Part shown: positions 51,964 through 61,348 of the stretch, in pieces | Layout of the letters: each line of letters starts with the position of its first letter | How positions within the stretch are numbered: the stretch's first letter is position 1 | Source: Streptomyces griseochromogenes | GTDB lineage: Bacteria; Actinomycetota; Actinomycetes; Streptomycetales; Streptomycetaceae | NCBI RefSeq assembly: GCF_001542625.1 | Contig: NZ_CP016279.1 | Coordinates: 3,348,001-3,412,000, forward strand | Direction of reading: 5' to 3' | Length of the DNA: 64,000 bases | Notes under the pieces: generated by a model | Databases searched by the model: none | The model's input: the letters and a program-made list of their open reading frames with translations, nothing else | Told to the model about the DNA's origin: nothing | Made by a program: the position numbers and the translations under genes

Positions 51964-52325
51964 GGAAGGACGGCCGCCCCCAGCTGTCCAATGTCAACCA
52001 CGCCTACTACCCGGACGAGCGGATCATCCGGGTCTCGCTCACCGACGACCGCGCCAAGACCCGCAACCTGCGCCGCGACCCCCGCGCCTCGTACCACGTC
52101 ACCACCGCGGACCGGTGGGCGTACACGGTCGCCGAGGGCGCCGCGGACCTGTCGCCGGTCGCCGGGGACCCCCACGACGAGACGGTCGAGGAACTGGTCC
52201 GGCTCTACCGGGACGTGCGGGGCGAGCATCCGGACTGGGACGACTACCGGGCCGCCATGGTCCGCGATCGCCGGCTCGTCCTGAGGCTGCGCGTGGAGCG
52301 GGCGTACGGAATTCCCGAGGGCTGA
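51964..52325 (+). pseudogene. 3' part of PPOX-class F420-dependent flavoprotein gene
   Basis: It continues the frame broken at 41166: [56 protein letters not shown] and a C-terminal [15 protein letters not shown]. These are hallmarks of split-barrel flavin/F420-binding oxidoreductases of about 140 residues. The intact enzyme would be a small soluble F420-dependent reductase of unknown substrate. This fragment has no start of its own. Confidence 0.92.
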
Positions 52326-52358
52326 TCTCCCCCGGGACGGGCAACCCCCGGGCGCGGC

Positions 52359-52600
52359 CTACGGCGCCTCGGCGGTCCGTGCCTCGATGGCCCGCAGCAC
52401 GGCCACCATGTCCTGGCCGCCGTGGCCCTGCGCTGCGGTCTCCTCGAACAGGGCGTGGCAGACATTCCAGGAACCGACGCTGGTCCAGGCCTTGCCGCTC
52501 GGCGAAGTGGAACGCCTCGGTCAGCCCGGTCACCAGGGTGATCAGGAACAGGTTCACCGACAGTTTCACCAGCAGGGCACCCGGGACCGCACCGACTATG
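52359..52600 (-). pseudogene. Remnant of 3-hydroxyisobutyrate dehydrogenase-like NAD-binding oxidoreductase
   Basis: On the minus strand, 52600 to about 52490 reads [20 protein letters not shown] followed by [13 protein letters not shown], the helical dimer domain of this family. After a frame change, 52465-52359 reads [20 protein letters not shown], then VLRAIEA and a stop, the usual C-terminus. The NAD-binding domain and the middle of the helical domain are gone. The 5' break falls within a few bases of the operator of the divergent TetR gene. Confidence 0.75.
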
Positions 52601-52639
52601 ACAGCGGTCATAGTAGCGGCGTTATGACGCCGGTCATAG
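52596..52639. promoter_or_regulatory. Tandem pair of TetR operators
   Basis: CTATGAC-AGCG-GTCATAG (52596-52613, perfect) and TTATGAC-GCCG-GTCATAG (52622-52639, one mismatch) have centres 26 bp apart. They lie 28 bp before the TetR gene, which probably binds both and represses itself and whatever was once divergent. Confidence 0.85.
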
Positions 52640-52666
52640 GGTGGGCGCGACGATCGGAGGTCGGAC

Positions 52667-53263
52667 ATGGCCGAGTCGCGGCACGGACCCCGCGAGCGGA
52701 TGGTCTTCAGCGCGGCCCAGCTGATCCGGCGCGACGGGGTGGGTGCGACCGGCATGCGGGACGTCGCCGCACACGCCGGGGCGCCGCGCGGGTCGCTCCA
52801 GCACTACTTCCCGGGCGGCAAGGAACAGCTGGTCAACGAAGCCGTCGCCTGGGCCGGCCGGTACGCGGGCAAGCGCGTCGCCCGCTTTCTCGCGGGGCTC
52901 GACGAGCCGACGCCGAGCGGCCTGTTCGCGGCGATGGCGGCCCAGTGGACCCACGAGTACGAGTCGGAGGGCTTCGCCGGCGGGTGCCCGGTCGCCGCCG
53001 CCACGGTGGACCGCGCCGCCACGGGCCCCTCCACCCGCGAGGCCGCGGCCGCCGCGTTCGCCACCTGGAGCGGCCCCGTCGCCGAGGCCCTGACCGGCAT
53101 GGGTGTCCCCGCCGCCCGCGCCGGCTCACTCGCCACCTTGATGATCAGCGCGCTGGAGGGGGCGATCCTGATGGCCCGGGCCGAACAGGACGTACGCCCG
53201 CTGACGACCGTCGTGACGGAGCTCGGGCCGCTGCTCGACGCCTCGACGGTCTCCTCACGGTGA
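52667..53263 (+). CDS. TetR-family repressor (LmrA/YxaF-like)
   Basis: 198 residues. The helix-turn-helix is [20 protein letters not shown] followed by [13 protein letters not shown], the LmrA/YxaF variant. The ligand domain has [14 protein letters not shown]. The oxidoreductase it would normally control (divergent) is a remnant, so it is now possibly an orphan regulator. Its operators are intact. Confidence 0.92.
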   Translation: MAESRHGPRERMVFSAAQLIRRDGVGATGMRDVAAHAGAPRGSLQHYFPGGKEQLVNEAVAWAGRYAGKRVARFLAGLDEPTPSGLFAAMAAQWTHEYESEGFAGGCPVAAATVDRAATGPSTREAAAAAFATWSGPVAEALTGMGVPAARAGSLATLMISALEGAILMARAEQDVRPLTTVVTELGPLLDASTVSSR

Positions 53264-53316
53264 GACGCGGGACGGAGGTGCTTGTACCGCCAGGCGTCCC
53301 GCACTAGCCTCCGCCC

Positions 53317-53658
53317 GTGATCAATGGGGCACATGTGGTGATCTACAGCCGGGACGCCGAGGCCGACCGGACCTTCCTGCGGGACGTACTCGGGTGGGCG
53401 CACGTCGACGCCGGCCATGGATGGCTGATCTTCCAGGCGCCGCCCGCCGAGGTGGCCTGCCACCCCACCGACGGCGAACCGTCGCACGAGCTGATGCTGA
53501 TGTGCGACGACCTGGAGGCGACCCGGGAGCAACTCGCCGAGCGAGGCGTGGAGTTCGCGGAGCCGGTCGAGGAGGCGCGCTGGGGCCGGGTCACCGCGCT
53601 CCGGCTGCCCGGCGGCGGGCGGCTCGGTCTGTACGAGCCGCGCCACCCACGGCCGTAG
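53317..53658 (+). CDS. VOC-superfamily (glyoxalase-like) protein
   Basis: 113 residues, one vicinal-oxygen-chelate module: HVVIYSRDAEADRTFLRDVL, CHPTDGEPSHELMLMCDDLE and LPGGGRLGLYEPRHP. It starts at GTG 53317 without a strong ribosome-binding site. The family covers glyoxalases, dioxygenases and drug-binding resistance proteins; the exact role is not evident. It converges on the next TetR gene with a 6 bp gap. Confidence 0.85.
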   Translation: MINGAHVVIYSRDAEADRTFLRDVLGWAHVDAGHGWLIFQAPPAEVACHPTDGEPSHELMLMCDDLEATREQLAERGVEFAEPVEEARWGRVTALRLPGGGRLGLYEPRHPRP

Positions 53659-53664
53659 AGGCGC

Positions 53665-54330
53665 TCAGTCCGCGGCCCCTTCGGCGGTGAGCCAGGCGAC
53701 CAGCATGTCGCCGACCATCGTCCGGTAGTGCTCGCGCCGCGCCGGGTCCAGCAGGTCGCGGCCGAAGAGGGCGCCGAAGGTGTGCCGATTGGCCACCCGG
53801 AAGAAGCAGAACGAGCTGATCATCGCGTGCACGTCGACGGCGTCGAGATCGGCCCTGAACCGGCCCGCCCGCTGACCGGCCTCCAGGGTCCGCCGGATCA
53901 CACCCAGGGCGGGCGAGCCGACCCTGCCCAGCTTGCGCAGGGCGGCGATGTGCTGTGCCTCGTGGACATTCTCGATGCTCACCAGGCGGACGAAGTCGGG
54001 GTGGCGTTCGAGATGGTCGAAGACGAGTTCGGCCAGGCGCCGGATGGCCGTCACCGCGTCCAGGTGCTCGACGTCCAGCTGTTGCTCCGCCTCGTGCAGG
54101 TCCCCGTACAGCCGTTCCAGTACGGCCGTGAACAACTGCTCCTTGCCACCGAAGTAGTAGTAGATCATCCGCTTCGTGGTGCGGGTGCGGGCCGCGATCT
54201 CGTCCACCCGGGCGCCGTCGTAGCCGGCCCTGGCGAACTCCTGCGTCGCCACGTCGAGGATCTCGGCCCTGGTGCGCGCGGCGTCACGCGTCCGCGCGTC
54301 GGGTCCTGCCGGTTCGTCGACGATGGTCAT
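53665..54330 (-). CDS. TetR-family transcriptional regulator
   Basis: 221 residues. The helix-turn-helix is YDGARVDEIAARTRTTKRMI followed by YYYFGGKEQLF, and the C-terminal part is TetR_C of the RutR-like type. ATG 54330 has GAAGGAA upstream. No adjacent target on either side is obvious. Confidence 0.92.
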   Translation of the reverse strand: MTIVDEPAGPDARTRDAARTRAEILDVATQEFARAGYDGARVDEIAARTRTTKRMIYYYFGGKEQLFTAVLERLYGDLHEAEQQLDVEHLDAVTAIRRLAELVFDHLERHPDFVRLVSIENVHEAQHIAALRKLGRVGSPALGVIRRTLEAGQRAGRFRADLDAVDVHAMISSFCFFRVANRHTFGALFGRDLLDPARREHYRTMVGDMLVAWLTAEGAAD

Positions 54331-54486
54331 GGAGTTCCTTCGGGCAAGGGGCGGGCGATGCTCGCTCGCGTGCCGGTGATTGTAGAAGCAGGGCCCGGCG
54401 ACGCGGCCGAGTTCTTCGTCACGCCCACGGCGTCCACGGTCCGTCCGCTGCCCACGGCCCGGGGACCGGACCCGGCCACGGGAACA

Positions 54487-54523
54487 CCGCGGCCCGGGTC
54501 ACACGGGGTGACCCGGGCCGCGG
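54487..54523. terminator. Terminator at end of pentose-phosphate operon
   Basis: CCGCGGCCCGGGTCA (54487-54501) and TGACCCGGGCCGCGG (54509-54523) form a perfect 15 bp stem with a 7 nt loop, just beyond the stop of the leftward histidine phosphatase gene. Confidence 0.85.
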
Positions 54524-54533
54524 GGCGGGGCTG

Positions 54534-55127
54534 TCAGGGGCGCCGGTTCCACTCGGCGATCACGGGCCGTCCGTGCTCCGTGGAGAGCCGGCTGACGGTG
54601 CCGGTCGCCAGCTGGAACAGACGGCCCTCGGCGGGCGGCAGACCCAGCCGGCGGGCGGTGAGCACCCGCAGGACGTGGGCGTGCGCGACCAGGATCACGT
54701 CTCCGCTGTCCGTGGCGAGCGCCCGCTCCACCCGGGCCAGCACCCGGTCGGCGCGCGCCCCGGTCTCCTCGGGCGACTCGCCGGGGTGCCCCTCGGGGCC
54801 GGGCGGTACGCCGTCGGTCCACAGGTCCCAGGCGGGGCGGGCACGATGGATGTCGACCGTGGTGACGCCCTCGTAGCCGCCGTAGTCCCACTCGTGCAGA
54901 TCGGGGTCGGCCACGGCCCCGGTCAGACCCGCCAGTTCGGCGGTGCGGATCGCGCGGCCCAGCGGGCTGGTCAGCGCGAGGGCGTAGGCCCGTCCGGTGA
55001 GGAGCGGAGCGAGGGACTTGGCCTGTTCCTCACCGTGTGTGGTGAGGGGCAGGTCGGTCCAGCTGGTGTGCTGTCCCGACAGGCTCCACTCCGTCTCACC
55101 GTGGCGGACCAGCAGGAGGTCGCCCAC
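54534..55127 (-). CDS. Histidine phosphatase family protein
   Basis: 197 residues. The phosphohistidine motif is LLVRHGETEWS, with TSPLGRAIRTAEL and the second histidine in ILVAHAHVLRVL. It resembles bacterial acid phosphatases or fructose-2,6-bisphosphatase-like enzymes. It is the last gene of the leftward pentose-phosphate operon, only 6 bp after gnd, so sugar-phosphate dephosphorylation is a reasonable guess. Confidence 0.9.
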   Translation of the reverse strand: MGDLLLVRHGETEWSLSGQHTSWTDLPLTTHGEEQAKSLAPLLTGRAYALALTSPLGRAIRTAELAGLTGAVADPDLHEWDYGGYEGVTTVDIHRARPAWDLWTDGVPPGPEGHPGESPEETGARADRVLARVERALATDSGDVILVAHAHVLRVLTARRLGLPPAEGRLFQLATGTVSRLSTEHGRPVIAEWNRRP

Positions 55128-55133
55128 GGTTGC

Positions 55134-56012
55134 TCAGTCCTTCTTCTCGACGGCGTGTCCGCCGAACTGGTTGCGCAGCGCCGCGATCATCTTCATCTGC
55201 GGGGAGTCGTCCTGCCGGGAGGCGAACCGGGCGAACAGCGAGGCGGTGATCGCCGGGAGCGGCACCGCGTTGTCGATGGCGGCCTCGACCGTCCAGCGGC
55301 CCTCGCCGGAGTCCTCCGCGTACCCGCGCAGCTTCTCCAGGTGTTCGTCCTCGTCCAGGGCGTTGACCGCGAGGTCCAGGAGCCAGGAGCGGATGACGGT
55401 CCCTTCCTGCCAGGAGCGGAACACCTCGCGGACGTTCTCCACCGAGTGGACCTTCTCGAGCAGCTCCCAGCCCTCGGCGTAGGCCTGCATCATGGCGTAC
55501 TCGATGCCGTTGTGGACCATCTTCGAGAAGTGCCCGGCACCGACCCGGCCGGCGTGGACGTAACCGTAGGGGCCCTCCGGCTTCAGCGCCTCGAAGATCG
55601 GCTTCAGCCGCTCCACGTGTTCCTTGTCGCCGCCGACCATGAGGGCGTAGCCGTTCTGCAGGCCCCACACGCCGCCGGAGACGCCCGCGTCGACGAAGCC
55701 GATGCCCTTGATGCCGAGTTCGGCGGCGTGCTTCTCGTCGTCGGTCCAGCGGGAGTTGCCGCCGTCCACCACCACGTCGCCCGGGGACAGCAGGTCCTTC
55801 AGTTCGTCGACGACGGTCTGGGTGGCGGTGCCGGCCGGGACCATCACCCAGAGGGTGCGCGGCGCGTCGAGCTGCTGGACCAGCTCTTCGAGGCTCTTGA
55901 CGTCGGAGACCTCGGGGTTGCGGTCGTAGCCGATGACGGTGTGGCCGGCGCGGCGGATCCGCTCGCGCATGTTGCCGCCCATCTTGCCGAGACCGATGAG
56001 ACCGAGCTGCAT
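55134..56012 (-). CDS. gnd: 6-phosphogluconate dehydrogenase, decarboxylating (short type)
   Basis: 292 residues, the short bacterial form (the common form is about 470). The Rossmann start is MQLGLIGLGKMGGNM, with VVVDGGNSRWTDDE and the substrate block GAGHFSKMVHNGIEYAMMQA containing the catalytic Lys. It oxidatively decarboxylates 6-phosphogluconate to ribulose 5-phosphate; the short form is often NAD-linked. ATG 56012 has AGGAAG 9 nt upstream, and it starts 6 bp after pgi ends. Confidence 0.94.
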   Translation of the reverse strand: MQLGLIGLGKMGGNMRERIRRAGHTVIGYDRNPEVSDVKSLEELVQQLDAPRTLWVMVPAGTATQTVVDELKDLLSPGDVVVDGGNSRWTDDEKHAAELGIKGIGFVDAGVSGGVWGLQNGYALMVGGDKEHVERLKPIFEALKPEGPYGYVHAGRVGAGHFSKMVHNGIEYAMMQAYAEGWELLEKVHSVENVREVFRSWQEGTVIRSWLLDLAVNALDEDEHLEKLRGYAEDSGEGRWTVEAAIDNAVPLPAITASLFARFASRQDDSPQMKMIAALRNQFGGHAVEKKD

Positions 56013-56017
56013 GTCGT

Positions 56018-57670
56018 TCACTTCCTGAGATTGCGGTAGGCGGCGACGAGGGCCGTCGTGGACGGGTCGAGACCGGGCACGTCCGCGCCCATGGTCAGGG
56101 CGGGCTCGATGCGCTTGGCGAGGACCTTGCCCAGCTCCACGCCCCACTGGTCGAAGGAGTCGATGTTCCAGACCGCGCCCTGCACGAACACCTTGTGCTC
56201 GTAGAGGGCGATCAGCTGGCCGAGCACGGACGGGGTCGGCTCGGCGGCGAGGATCGTGGTGGTGGGGTGGTCGCCGCGGAAGGTGCGGTGCGGCACCTGC
56301 TCCTCGGGCACGCCCTCCGCGCGGACCTCCTCGGCCGTCTTGCCGAAGGCGAGGGCCTGGGTCTGGGCGAAGAAGTTGGCCATCAGCAGGTCGTGCTGGC
56401 CCTTGAGGGTGTCGCCCAGCTCGGCGACCGGCCGGGCGAAGCCGATGAAGTCGGCCGGGATCAGCTTGGTGCCCTGGTGGATCAGCTGGTAGTAGGCGTG
56501 CTGCCCGTTGGTGCCGGGTGTGCCCCACACGACCGGCCCGGTCTGCCAGTGCACGGGCCGGCCCTGCCGGTCCACCGACTTGCCGTTGGACTCCATGTCC
56601 AGCTGCTGGAGATAGGCGGTGAACTTGGAGAGGTAGTGGCTGTACGGCAGCACCGCGTGCGACTGGGCGTCGTGGAAGTTGTTGTACCAGATGCCCAACA
56701 GGCCGAGGATCAGCGGCGCGTTGGCCTCGGCGGGTGCGGTGCGGAAGTGATCGTCGATCAGGTGGAAGCCGTCGAGCATCTCCCGGAAGCGGTCCGGGCC
56801 GATGGCGATCATCAGGGACAGGCCGATCGCGGAGTCGTACGAGTACCGGCCGCCGACCCAGTCCCAGAACTCGAACATGTTGTCCGGGTCGATGCCGAAC
56901 TCGGTGACCTTCTCCGCGTTGGTCGACAGGGCCACGAAGTGCTTGGCCACCGCCTTGTCCTCGCCGTCCAGGCCCGCCAGCAGCCAGGAGCGGGCCGAGG
57001 TGGCGTTGGTGATCGTCTCGATCGTGGTGAAGGTCTTGGACGCGACGATGAACAGGGTCTCCGCCGGGTCCAGGTCGCGGGTGGCCTCGTGCAGGTCGGC
57101 GCCGTCCACGTTCGACACGAACCGGAACGTCAGCTCCCGTGCCGTGTAGGCGCGCAGGGCCTCGTACGCCATCGCGGGCCCGAGGTCGGAGCCGCCGATG
57201 CCGATGTTGACGACGTTGCGGATCCGCCTGCCGGTGTGGCCGGTCCACTCGCCCGAGCGGATCCGCTCGGCGAAGGCGGCCATCTTGTCCAGGACGGCGT
57301 GCACGCGGGGCACGACGTTCTCGCCGTCGACCTCGATCACCGCGTCGCGCGGGGCGCGCAGCGCGGTGTGCAGTACGGCCCGCCGCTCCGTGATGTTGAT
57401 CCTCTCGCCCCGGAACATGGCGTCCCGCAGCGCGAACACCCCGGTGGCGGTGGCGAGTTCCGTCAGGAGGGCCAGGGTCTCGTCGGTGATCAGGTGTTTG
57501 CTGTAGTCGATGTGCAGATCGCCGGCCCGTACGACGTACCGCTCGGCGCGGCCGGGGTCCGTCGCGAACAGCTCACGCAGGTGCGGCCGGCCCTCGGCAC
57601 GGTGGTCGGCGAGGGCCGTCCACTCGGGCCTGCGGGTGAGCTCGGGGGTGTCTGACGGTGCGTCGGACAT
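56018..57670 (-). CDS. pgi: Glucose-6-phosphate isomerase
   Basis: 550 residues, full length. Signatures are [64 protein letters not shown] and [18 protein letters not shown]. It interconverts glucose 6-phosphate and fructose 6-phosphate and links the operon to glycolysis. The start is 2 bp from the opcA stop. Confidence 0.97.
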   Translation of the reverse strand: MSDAPSDTPELTRRPEWTALADHRAEGRPHLRELFATDPGRAERYVVRAGDLHIDYSKHLITDETLALLTELATATGVFALRDAMFRGERINITERRAVLHTALRAPRDAVIEVDGENVVPRVHAVLDKMAAFAERIRSGEWTGHTGRRIRNVVNIGIGGSDLGPAMAYEALRAYTARELTFRFVSNVDGADLHEATRDLDPAETLFIVASKTFTTIETITNATSARSWLLAGLDGEDKAVAKHFVALSTNAEKVTEFGIDPDNMFEFWDWVGGRYSYDSAIGLSLMIAIGPDRFREMLDGFHLIDDHFRTAPAEANAPLILGLLGIWYNNFHDAQSHAVLPYSHYLSKFTAYLQQLDMESNGKSVDRQGRPVHWQTGPVVWGTPGTNGQHAYYQLIHQGTKLIPADFIGFARPVAELGDTLKGQHDLLMANFFAQTQALAFGKTAEEVRAEGVPEEQVPHRTFRGDHPTTTILAAEPTPSVLGQLIALYEHKVFVQGAVWNIDSFDQWGVELGKVLAKRIEPALTMGADVPGLDPSTTALVAAYRNLRK

Positions 57671-57671
57671 G

Positions 57672-58598
57672 TCAGGCGTTCTCCTTGGCGGCCTCGCCCT
57701 TGAGGGCGATGGCGTACATCTCGTCGGCGTCGAGGCGGCGCAGCTCCTCGGCGATGAGTTCGGAGGTGGAGCGGACCTTCAGGGCGAGGGTGCGCGGCGG
57801 CTGGCCCGGCAGGGTCAGGGTCGCGAGCGGGCCCTCGGGGCGGTCGATGACGATCTCGCCGCTCGCGGTACCGAGGCGCACGGCCGTGACGACCGGTCCG
57901 GCGGTGACCACGCGGTCCACCTTGATGCTCAGGCGGGCCTCCAGCCAGCGGGCGAGGAGTTCGGCGCTGGGGTTGTCCGCCTCGGCCTCCACGGCCGCCG
58001 ACGTCACCTTCGCACGGGCCTGGTCCAGGGCGGCGGCCAGCATGGACCGCCACAGCGTGAGCCGGGTCCAGGCGAGGTCGGTGTCGCCGGGAGCGTAGTT
58101 GCGGGCCCGGGTCTCCAGTACCTCCATCGGCCGTTCGACCGCGTACAGGTCGGTGATCCGGCGCTGGGCGAGCGCGCCGAGGGGGTCCTTCGAGGGGGTG
58201 TCGGGCGCCTCCACCGGCCACCACACGACCACCGGGGCGTCCGGCAGCAGCAGCGGCAGGACCACCGAGTCGGCGTGGTCGGAGACATCGCCGTAGGTCC
58301 GCAGCACGACCGTCTCGCCGGTGCCGGCCTCCGAGCCGACCCGGACCTCGGCGTCGAGGCGGGAGGAGGTGCGGTCGCGCAGGGTACGGGCGTGGCGCTT
58401 GATGACCACCAGGGTCCGCGAGGGGTGCTCGTGCGAGGCCTCCTCGGCGGCCCTGATCGAGTCGTAGGCGTTCTCCTCGTCCGTGACGATGACCATCGTC
58501 AGGACCATGCCCACGGCCGGGGTGCCGATGGCGCGGCGGCCCTGCACCAGCGCCTTGTTGATCTTGCTTGCCGTGGTGTCGGTCAGGTCGATCTTCAT
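57672..58598 (-). CDS. opcA: OpcA, glucose-6-phosphate dehydrogenase assembly protein
   Basis: 308 residues. OpcA-family blocks are [39 protein letters not shown] and [12 protein letters not shown]. OpcA activates or assembles Zwf and is regularly encoded next to it. The ATG at 58598 overlaps the zwf stop by 4 bp. Confidence 0.95.
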   Translation of the reverse strand: MKIDLTDTTASKINKALVQGRRAIGTPAVGMVLTMVIVTDEENAYDSIRAAEEASHEHPSRTLVVIKRHARTLRDRTSSRLDAEVRVGSEAGTGETVVLRTYGDVSDHADSVVLPLLLPDAPVVVWWPVEAPDTPSKDPLGALAQRRITDLYAVERPMEVLETRARNYAPGDTDLAWTRLTLWRSMLAAALDQARAKVTSAAVEAEADNPSAELLARWLEARLSIKVDRVVTAGPVVTAVRLGTASGEIVIDRPEGPLATLTLPGQPPRTLALKVRSTSELIAEELRRLDADEMYAIALKGEAAKENA

Positions 58599-60187
58599 GG
58601 CCTGCGCCAGCTCCGTCCGTCTCGTGCGAGCATCTCGTCTGCCTCCTCGGGACCCCATGTGCCCGACGGGTACTGCGCCGGCCTGCCGTGCCGCCCCCAG
58701 TACTCCTCGATCGGGTCGAGGATCTTCCAGGACTCTTCCACTTCCTGGTGACGGGGGAACAAATTGGCGTCGCCGAGCAGCACGTCCAGGATGAGCCGCT
58801 CGTACGCCTCCGGGCTCGACTCGGTGAACGACTCGCCGTAGGCGAAGTCCATGGACACGTCCCGGATCTCCATCGAGGTGCCCGGCACCTTCGAACCGAA
58901 CCGCACGGTCATGCCCTCGTCGGGCTGGACGCGGATGACGATCGCGTTCTGGCCCAGTTCCTCGGTCGCGGTGGAGTCGAACGGGGAGTGCGGGGCCCGC
59001 TTGAAGACGACCGCGATCTCCGTGACCCGGCGGCCGAGACGCTTGCCGGTGCGCAGATAGAAGGGGACGCCCGCCCAGCGGCGGTTGTCGATGCCCAGCT
59101 TGACGGCCGCGAACGTGTCGGTCTTCGACTTCGGGTCGATGCCGTCCTCTTCGAGGTAGCCGACGACCTTCTCGCCGCCCTGCCAGCCGGCCGCGTACTG
59201 CGCCCGCACGGTGTGGCTGCCCAGGTCCTCGGGCAGCCGCACCGACTTGAGCACCTTCAGCTTCTCGGTGAGCAGCGCCTCCGCGTCGAACGCGATCGGC
59301 TCCTCCATGGCGGTGAGCGCCATCAGCTGGAGCAGATGGTTCTGGATGACGTCACGGGCCGAGCCGATGCCGTCGTAGTAGCCGGCCCGGCCGCCGATGC
59401 CGATGTCCTCGGCCATGGTGATCTGCACATGGTCGACGTAACTGCGGTTCCAGATCGGCTCGTACATCTGGTTGGCGAAGCGCAGCGCCAGGATGTTCTG
59501 GACCGTCTCCTTGCCGAGGTAGTGGTCGATGCGGAAGACCTGGTCCGGCCCGAACACGTCGTGCACGACCGCGTTCAGCTCGTGCGCCGACTTCAGGTCG
59601 TGGCCGAACGGCTTCTCGATGACCGCGCGCCGCCAGGAACCCTGCGGCGGGCTCGCCAGGCTGTGCTTCTTCAGCTGCTGCACGACCTTGGGGAAGAACT
59701 TCGGCGGGACGGAGAGGTAGAAGGCGAAGTTGCCGCCGGTGCCCCGGGAGGCGTCCAGCTCCTCGACGGCGTCCTTGAGCGCCTTGAAGGCGGTGTCGTC
59801 GTCGAAGTCGCCCGGGATGAACCGCATGCCCTCGGCGAGCTGCTGCCACACCTCCTCCCGGAACGGGGTCCGCGAGTGCTCGCGCACCGCGTCGTGGACG
59901 ACCTGCGCGAAGTCCTGGTCCTCCCAGTCCCGGCGGGCGAAGCCCACCAGCGAGAAGCCCGGCGGCAGCAGGCCGCGGTTGGCCAGGTCGTACACGGCCG
60001 GCATCAGCTTCTTGCGGGACAGGTCGCCGGTCACACCGAAGATGACCAGGCCGGAGGGGCCCGCGATACGGGGCAGCCGGCGGTCGCGGGCGTCCCGCAG
60101 CGGGTTCACCCAGTCGGTGGCAGGGGCGAGGGGAACCGGCGCCGCCGCGGTGGGGGGCGTCTCGGGTTCCGGAGCCTTGGTCGTCAT
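58595..60187 (-). CDS. zwf: Glucose-6-phosphate 1-dehydrogenase
   Basis: 530 residues. The NADP-binding motif is FGVTGDLSRKKLMPAVYDL, the active site is RIDHYLGKETVQN (catalytic His region) and the EKPFGHDLKSA block is present. It catalyses the first step of the oxidative pentose phosphate pathway. The N-terminal ~25 residues are Pro/Ala-rich. The start overlaps the tal stop by 1 bp (TAATG), and the opcA start overlaps its end. Confidence 0.97.
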   Translation of the reverse strand: MTTKAPEPETPPTAAAPVPLAPATDWVNPLRDARDRRLPRIAGPSGLVIFGVTGDLSRKKLMPAVYDLANRGLLPPGFSLVGFARRDWEDQDFAQVVHDAVREHSRTPFREEVWQQLAEGMRFIPGDFDDDTAFKALKDAVEELDASRGTGGNFAFYLSVPPKFFPKVVQQLKKHSLASPPQGSWRRAVIEKPFGHDLKSAHELNAVVHDVFGPDQVFRIDHYLGKETVQNILALRFANQMYEPIWNRSYVDHVQITMAEDIGIGGRAGYYDGIGSARDVIQNHLLQLMALTAMEEPIAFDAEALLTEKLKVLKSVRLPEDLGSHTVRAQYAAGWQGGEKVVGYLEEDGIDPKSKTDTFAAVKLGIDNRRWAGVPFYLRTGKRLGRRVTEIAVVFKRAPHSPFDSTATEELGQNAIVIRVQPDEGMTVRFGSKVPGTSMEIRDVSMDFAYGESFTESSPEAYERLILDVLLGDANLFPRHQEVEESWKILDPIEEYWGRHGRPAQYPSGTWGPEEADEMLARDGRSWRRP

Positions 60188-61329
60188 TACGCGTCAACTC
60201 CCTTGCTGTCCAGGGACTTGGTGACGGCGTCCAGCAGGTCCTGCCAGGCCGTCTCGAACTTGGCGACGCCCTCGTCCTCCAGCTGCTGGACGACCTCGTC
60301 GTAGGAGATGCCGAGCCGCTGGACGGCGGTGAGGTCCGCGCGGGCCTCGGCGTAGCCGCCGGTCACCGTGTCGCCGGTGATCCTGCCGTGGTCCGCGGTG
60401 GCCTTCAAGGTGGCCTCCGGCATGGTGTTGACGGTGCCGGGCGCGACCAGCTCGTCCACGTACAGCGTGTCCTTGTAGGCGGGGTCCTTCACCCCGGTGG
60501 AGGCCCACAGCGGGCGCTGCCTGTTCGCCCCGCCCCCGGCGAGCGCCTGCCAGCGGTCGGACGCGAACACCTCCTCGTAGGCCTCGTAGGCCAACCGCGC
60601 GTTGGCGAGCGCCGCCCGGCCCTTGAGCGCGAGGGCCTCGTCGGTGCCGAGGACGGTCAGCCGCTTGTCGATCTCGGTGTCCACGCGGGAGACGAAGAAG
60701 GACGCCACCGAGTGAATCCGGGACAGGTCCAGGCCTCGCTCGCGGGCCTTCTCCAGACCGGCCAGGTAGGCGGCCATGACCTCGCGGTAGCGCTCCAGGG
60801 AGAAGATCAGCGTCACGTTGACGCTGATGCCGAGGCCGATGACCTCGGTGATCGCCGGGAGACCCGCCCGGGTCGCCGGGATCTTGATCATCACGTTGGG
60901 GCGGTCGACCAGCCAGGCCAGCTGCTTGGCCTCGGCGACCGTCGCCCGGGTGTCGTGGGCGAGACGGGGGTCGACCTCGATGGAGACACGGCCGTCGCGG
61001 CCGTCCGAGGCGGTGTACACGGACCGCAGGATGTCGGCGGCCGCACGCACGTCGGCGGTCGTCATCATCCGCACCGCTTCGTCCACCGTCACATCGCGCA
61101 CGGCCAGGTCCGTGAGCTGCTCCTCGTAGCCCTCGCCGGAGCCGATGGCCGCCTGGAAGATCGACGGGTTGGTGGTGACGCCGACGACGCCCCCGCTCTT
61201 CACCAGCTCGGCCAGGCCGCCCGAGGTGATCCGCTTGCGCGACAGGTCGTCCAGCCAGATCGAGACGCCTTCGTCGGCGAGGCGCTCAAGGGCTGCCGGG
61301 GTCGCGATTGCTTCGGTCACAGTGATCAT
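60187..61329 (-). CDS. tal: Transaldolase
   Basis: 380 residues, the long actinobacterial form. The Schiff-base lysine is in [12 protein letters not shown]. Other blocks are [28 protein letters not shown] and [20 protein letters not shown]. It transfers the dihydroxyacetone unit between sugar phosphates. ATG 61329 is chosen; it lies 19 bp after tkt. Confidence 0.97.
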   Translation of the reverse strand: MITVTEAIATPAALERLADEGVSIWLDDLSRKRITSGGLAELVKSGGVVGVTTNPSIFQAAIGSGEGYEEQLTDLAVRDVTVDEAVRMMTTADVRAAADILRSVYTASDGRDGRVSIEVDPRLAHDTRATVAEAKQLAWLVDRPNVMIKIPATRAGLPAITEVIGLGISVNVTLIFSLERYREVMAAYLAGLEKARERGLDLSRIHSVASFFVSRVDTEIDKRLTVLGTDEALALKGRAALANARLAYEAYEEVFASDRWQALAGGGANRQRPLWASTGVKDPAYKDTLYVDELVAPGTVNTMPEATLKATADHGRITGDTVTGGYAEARADLTAVQRLGISYDEVVQQLEDEGVAKFETAWQDLLDAVTKSLDSKGVDA

Positions 61330-61348
61330 CTTTCTGGTCGCGTCGGTA

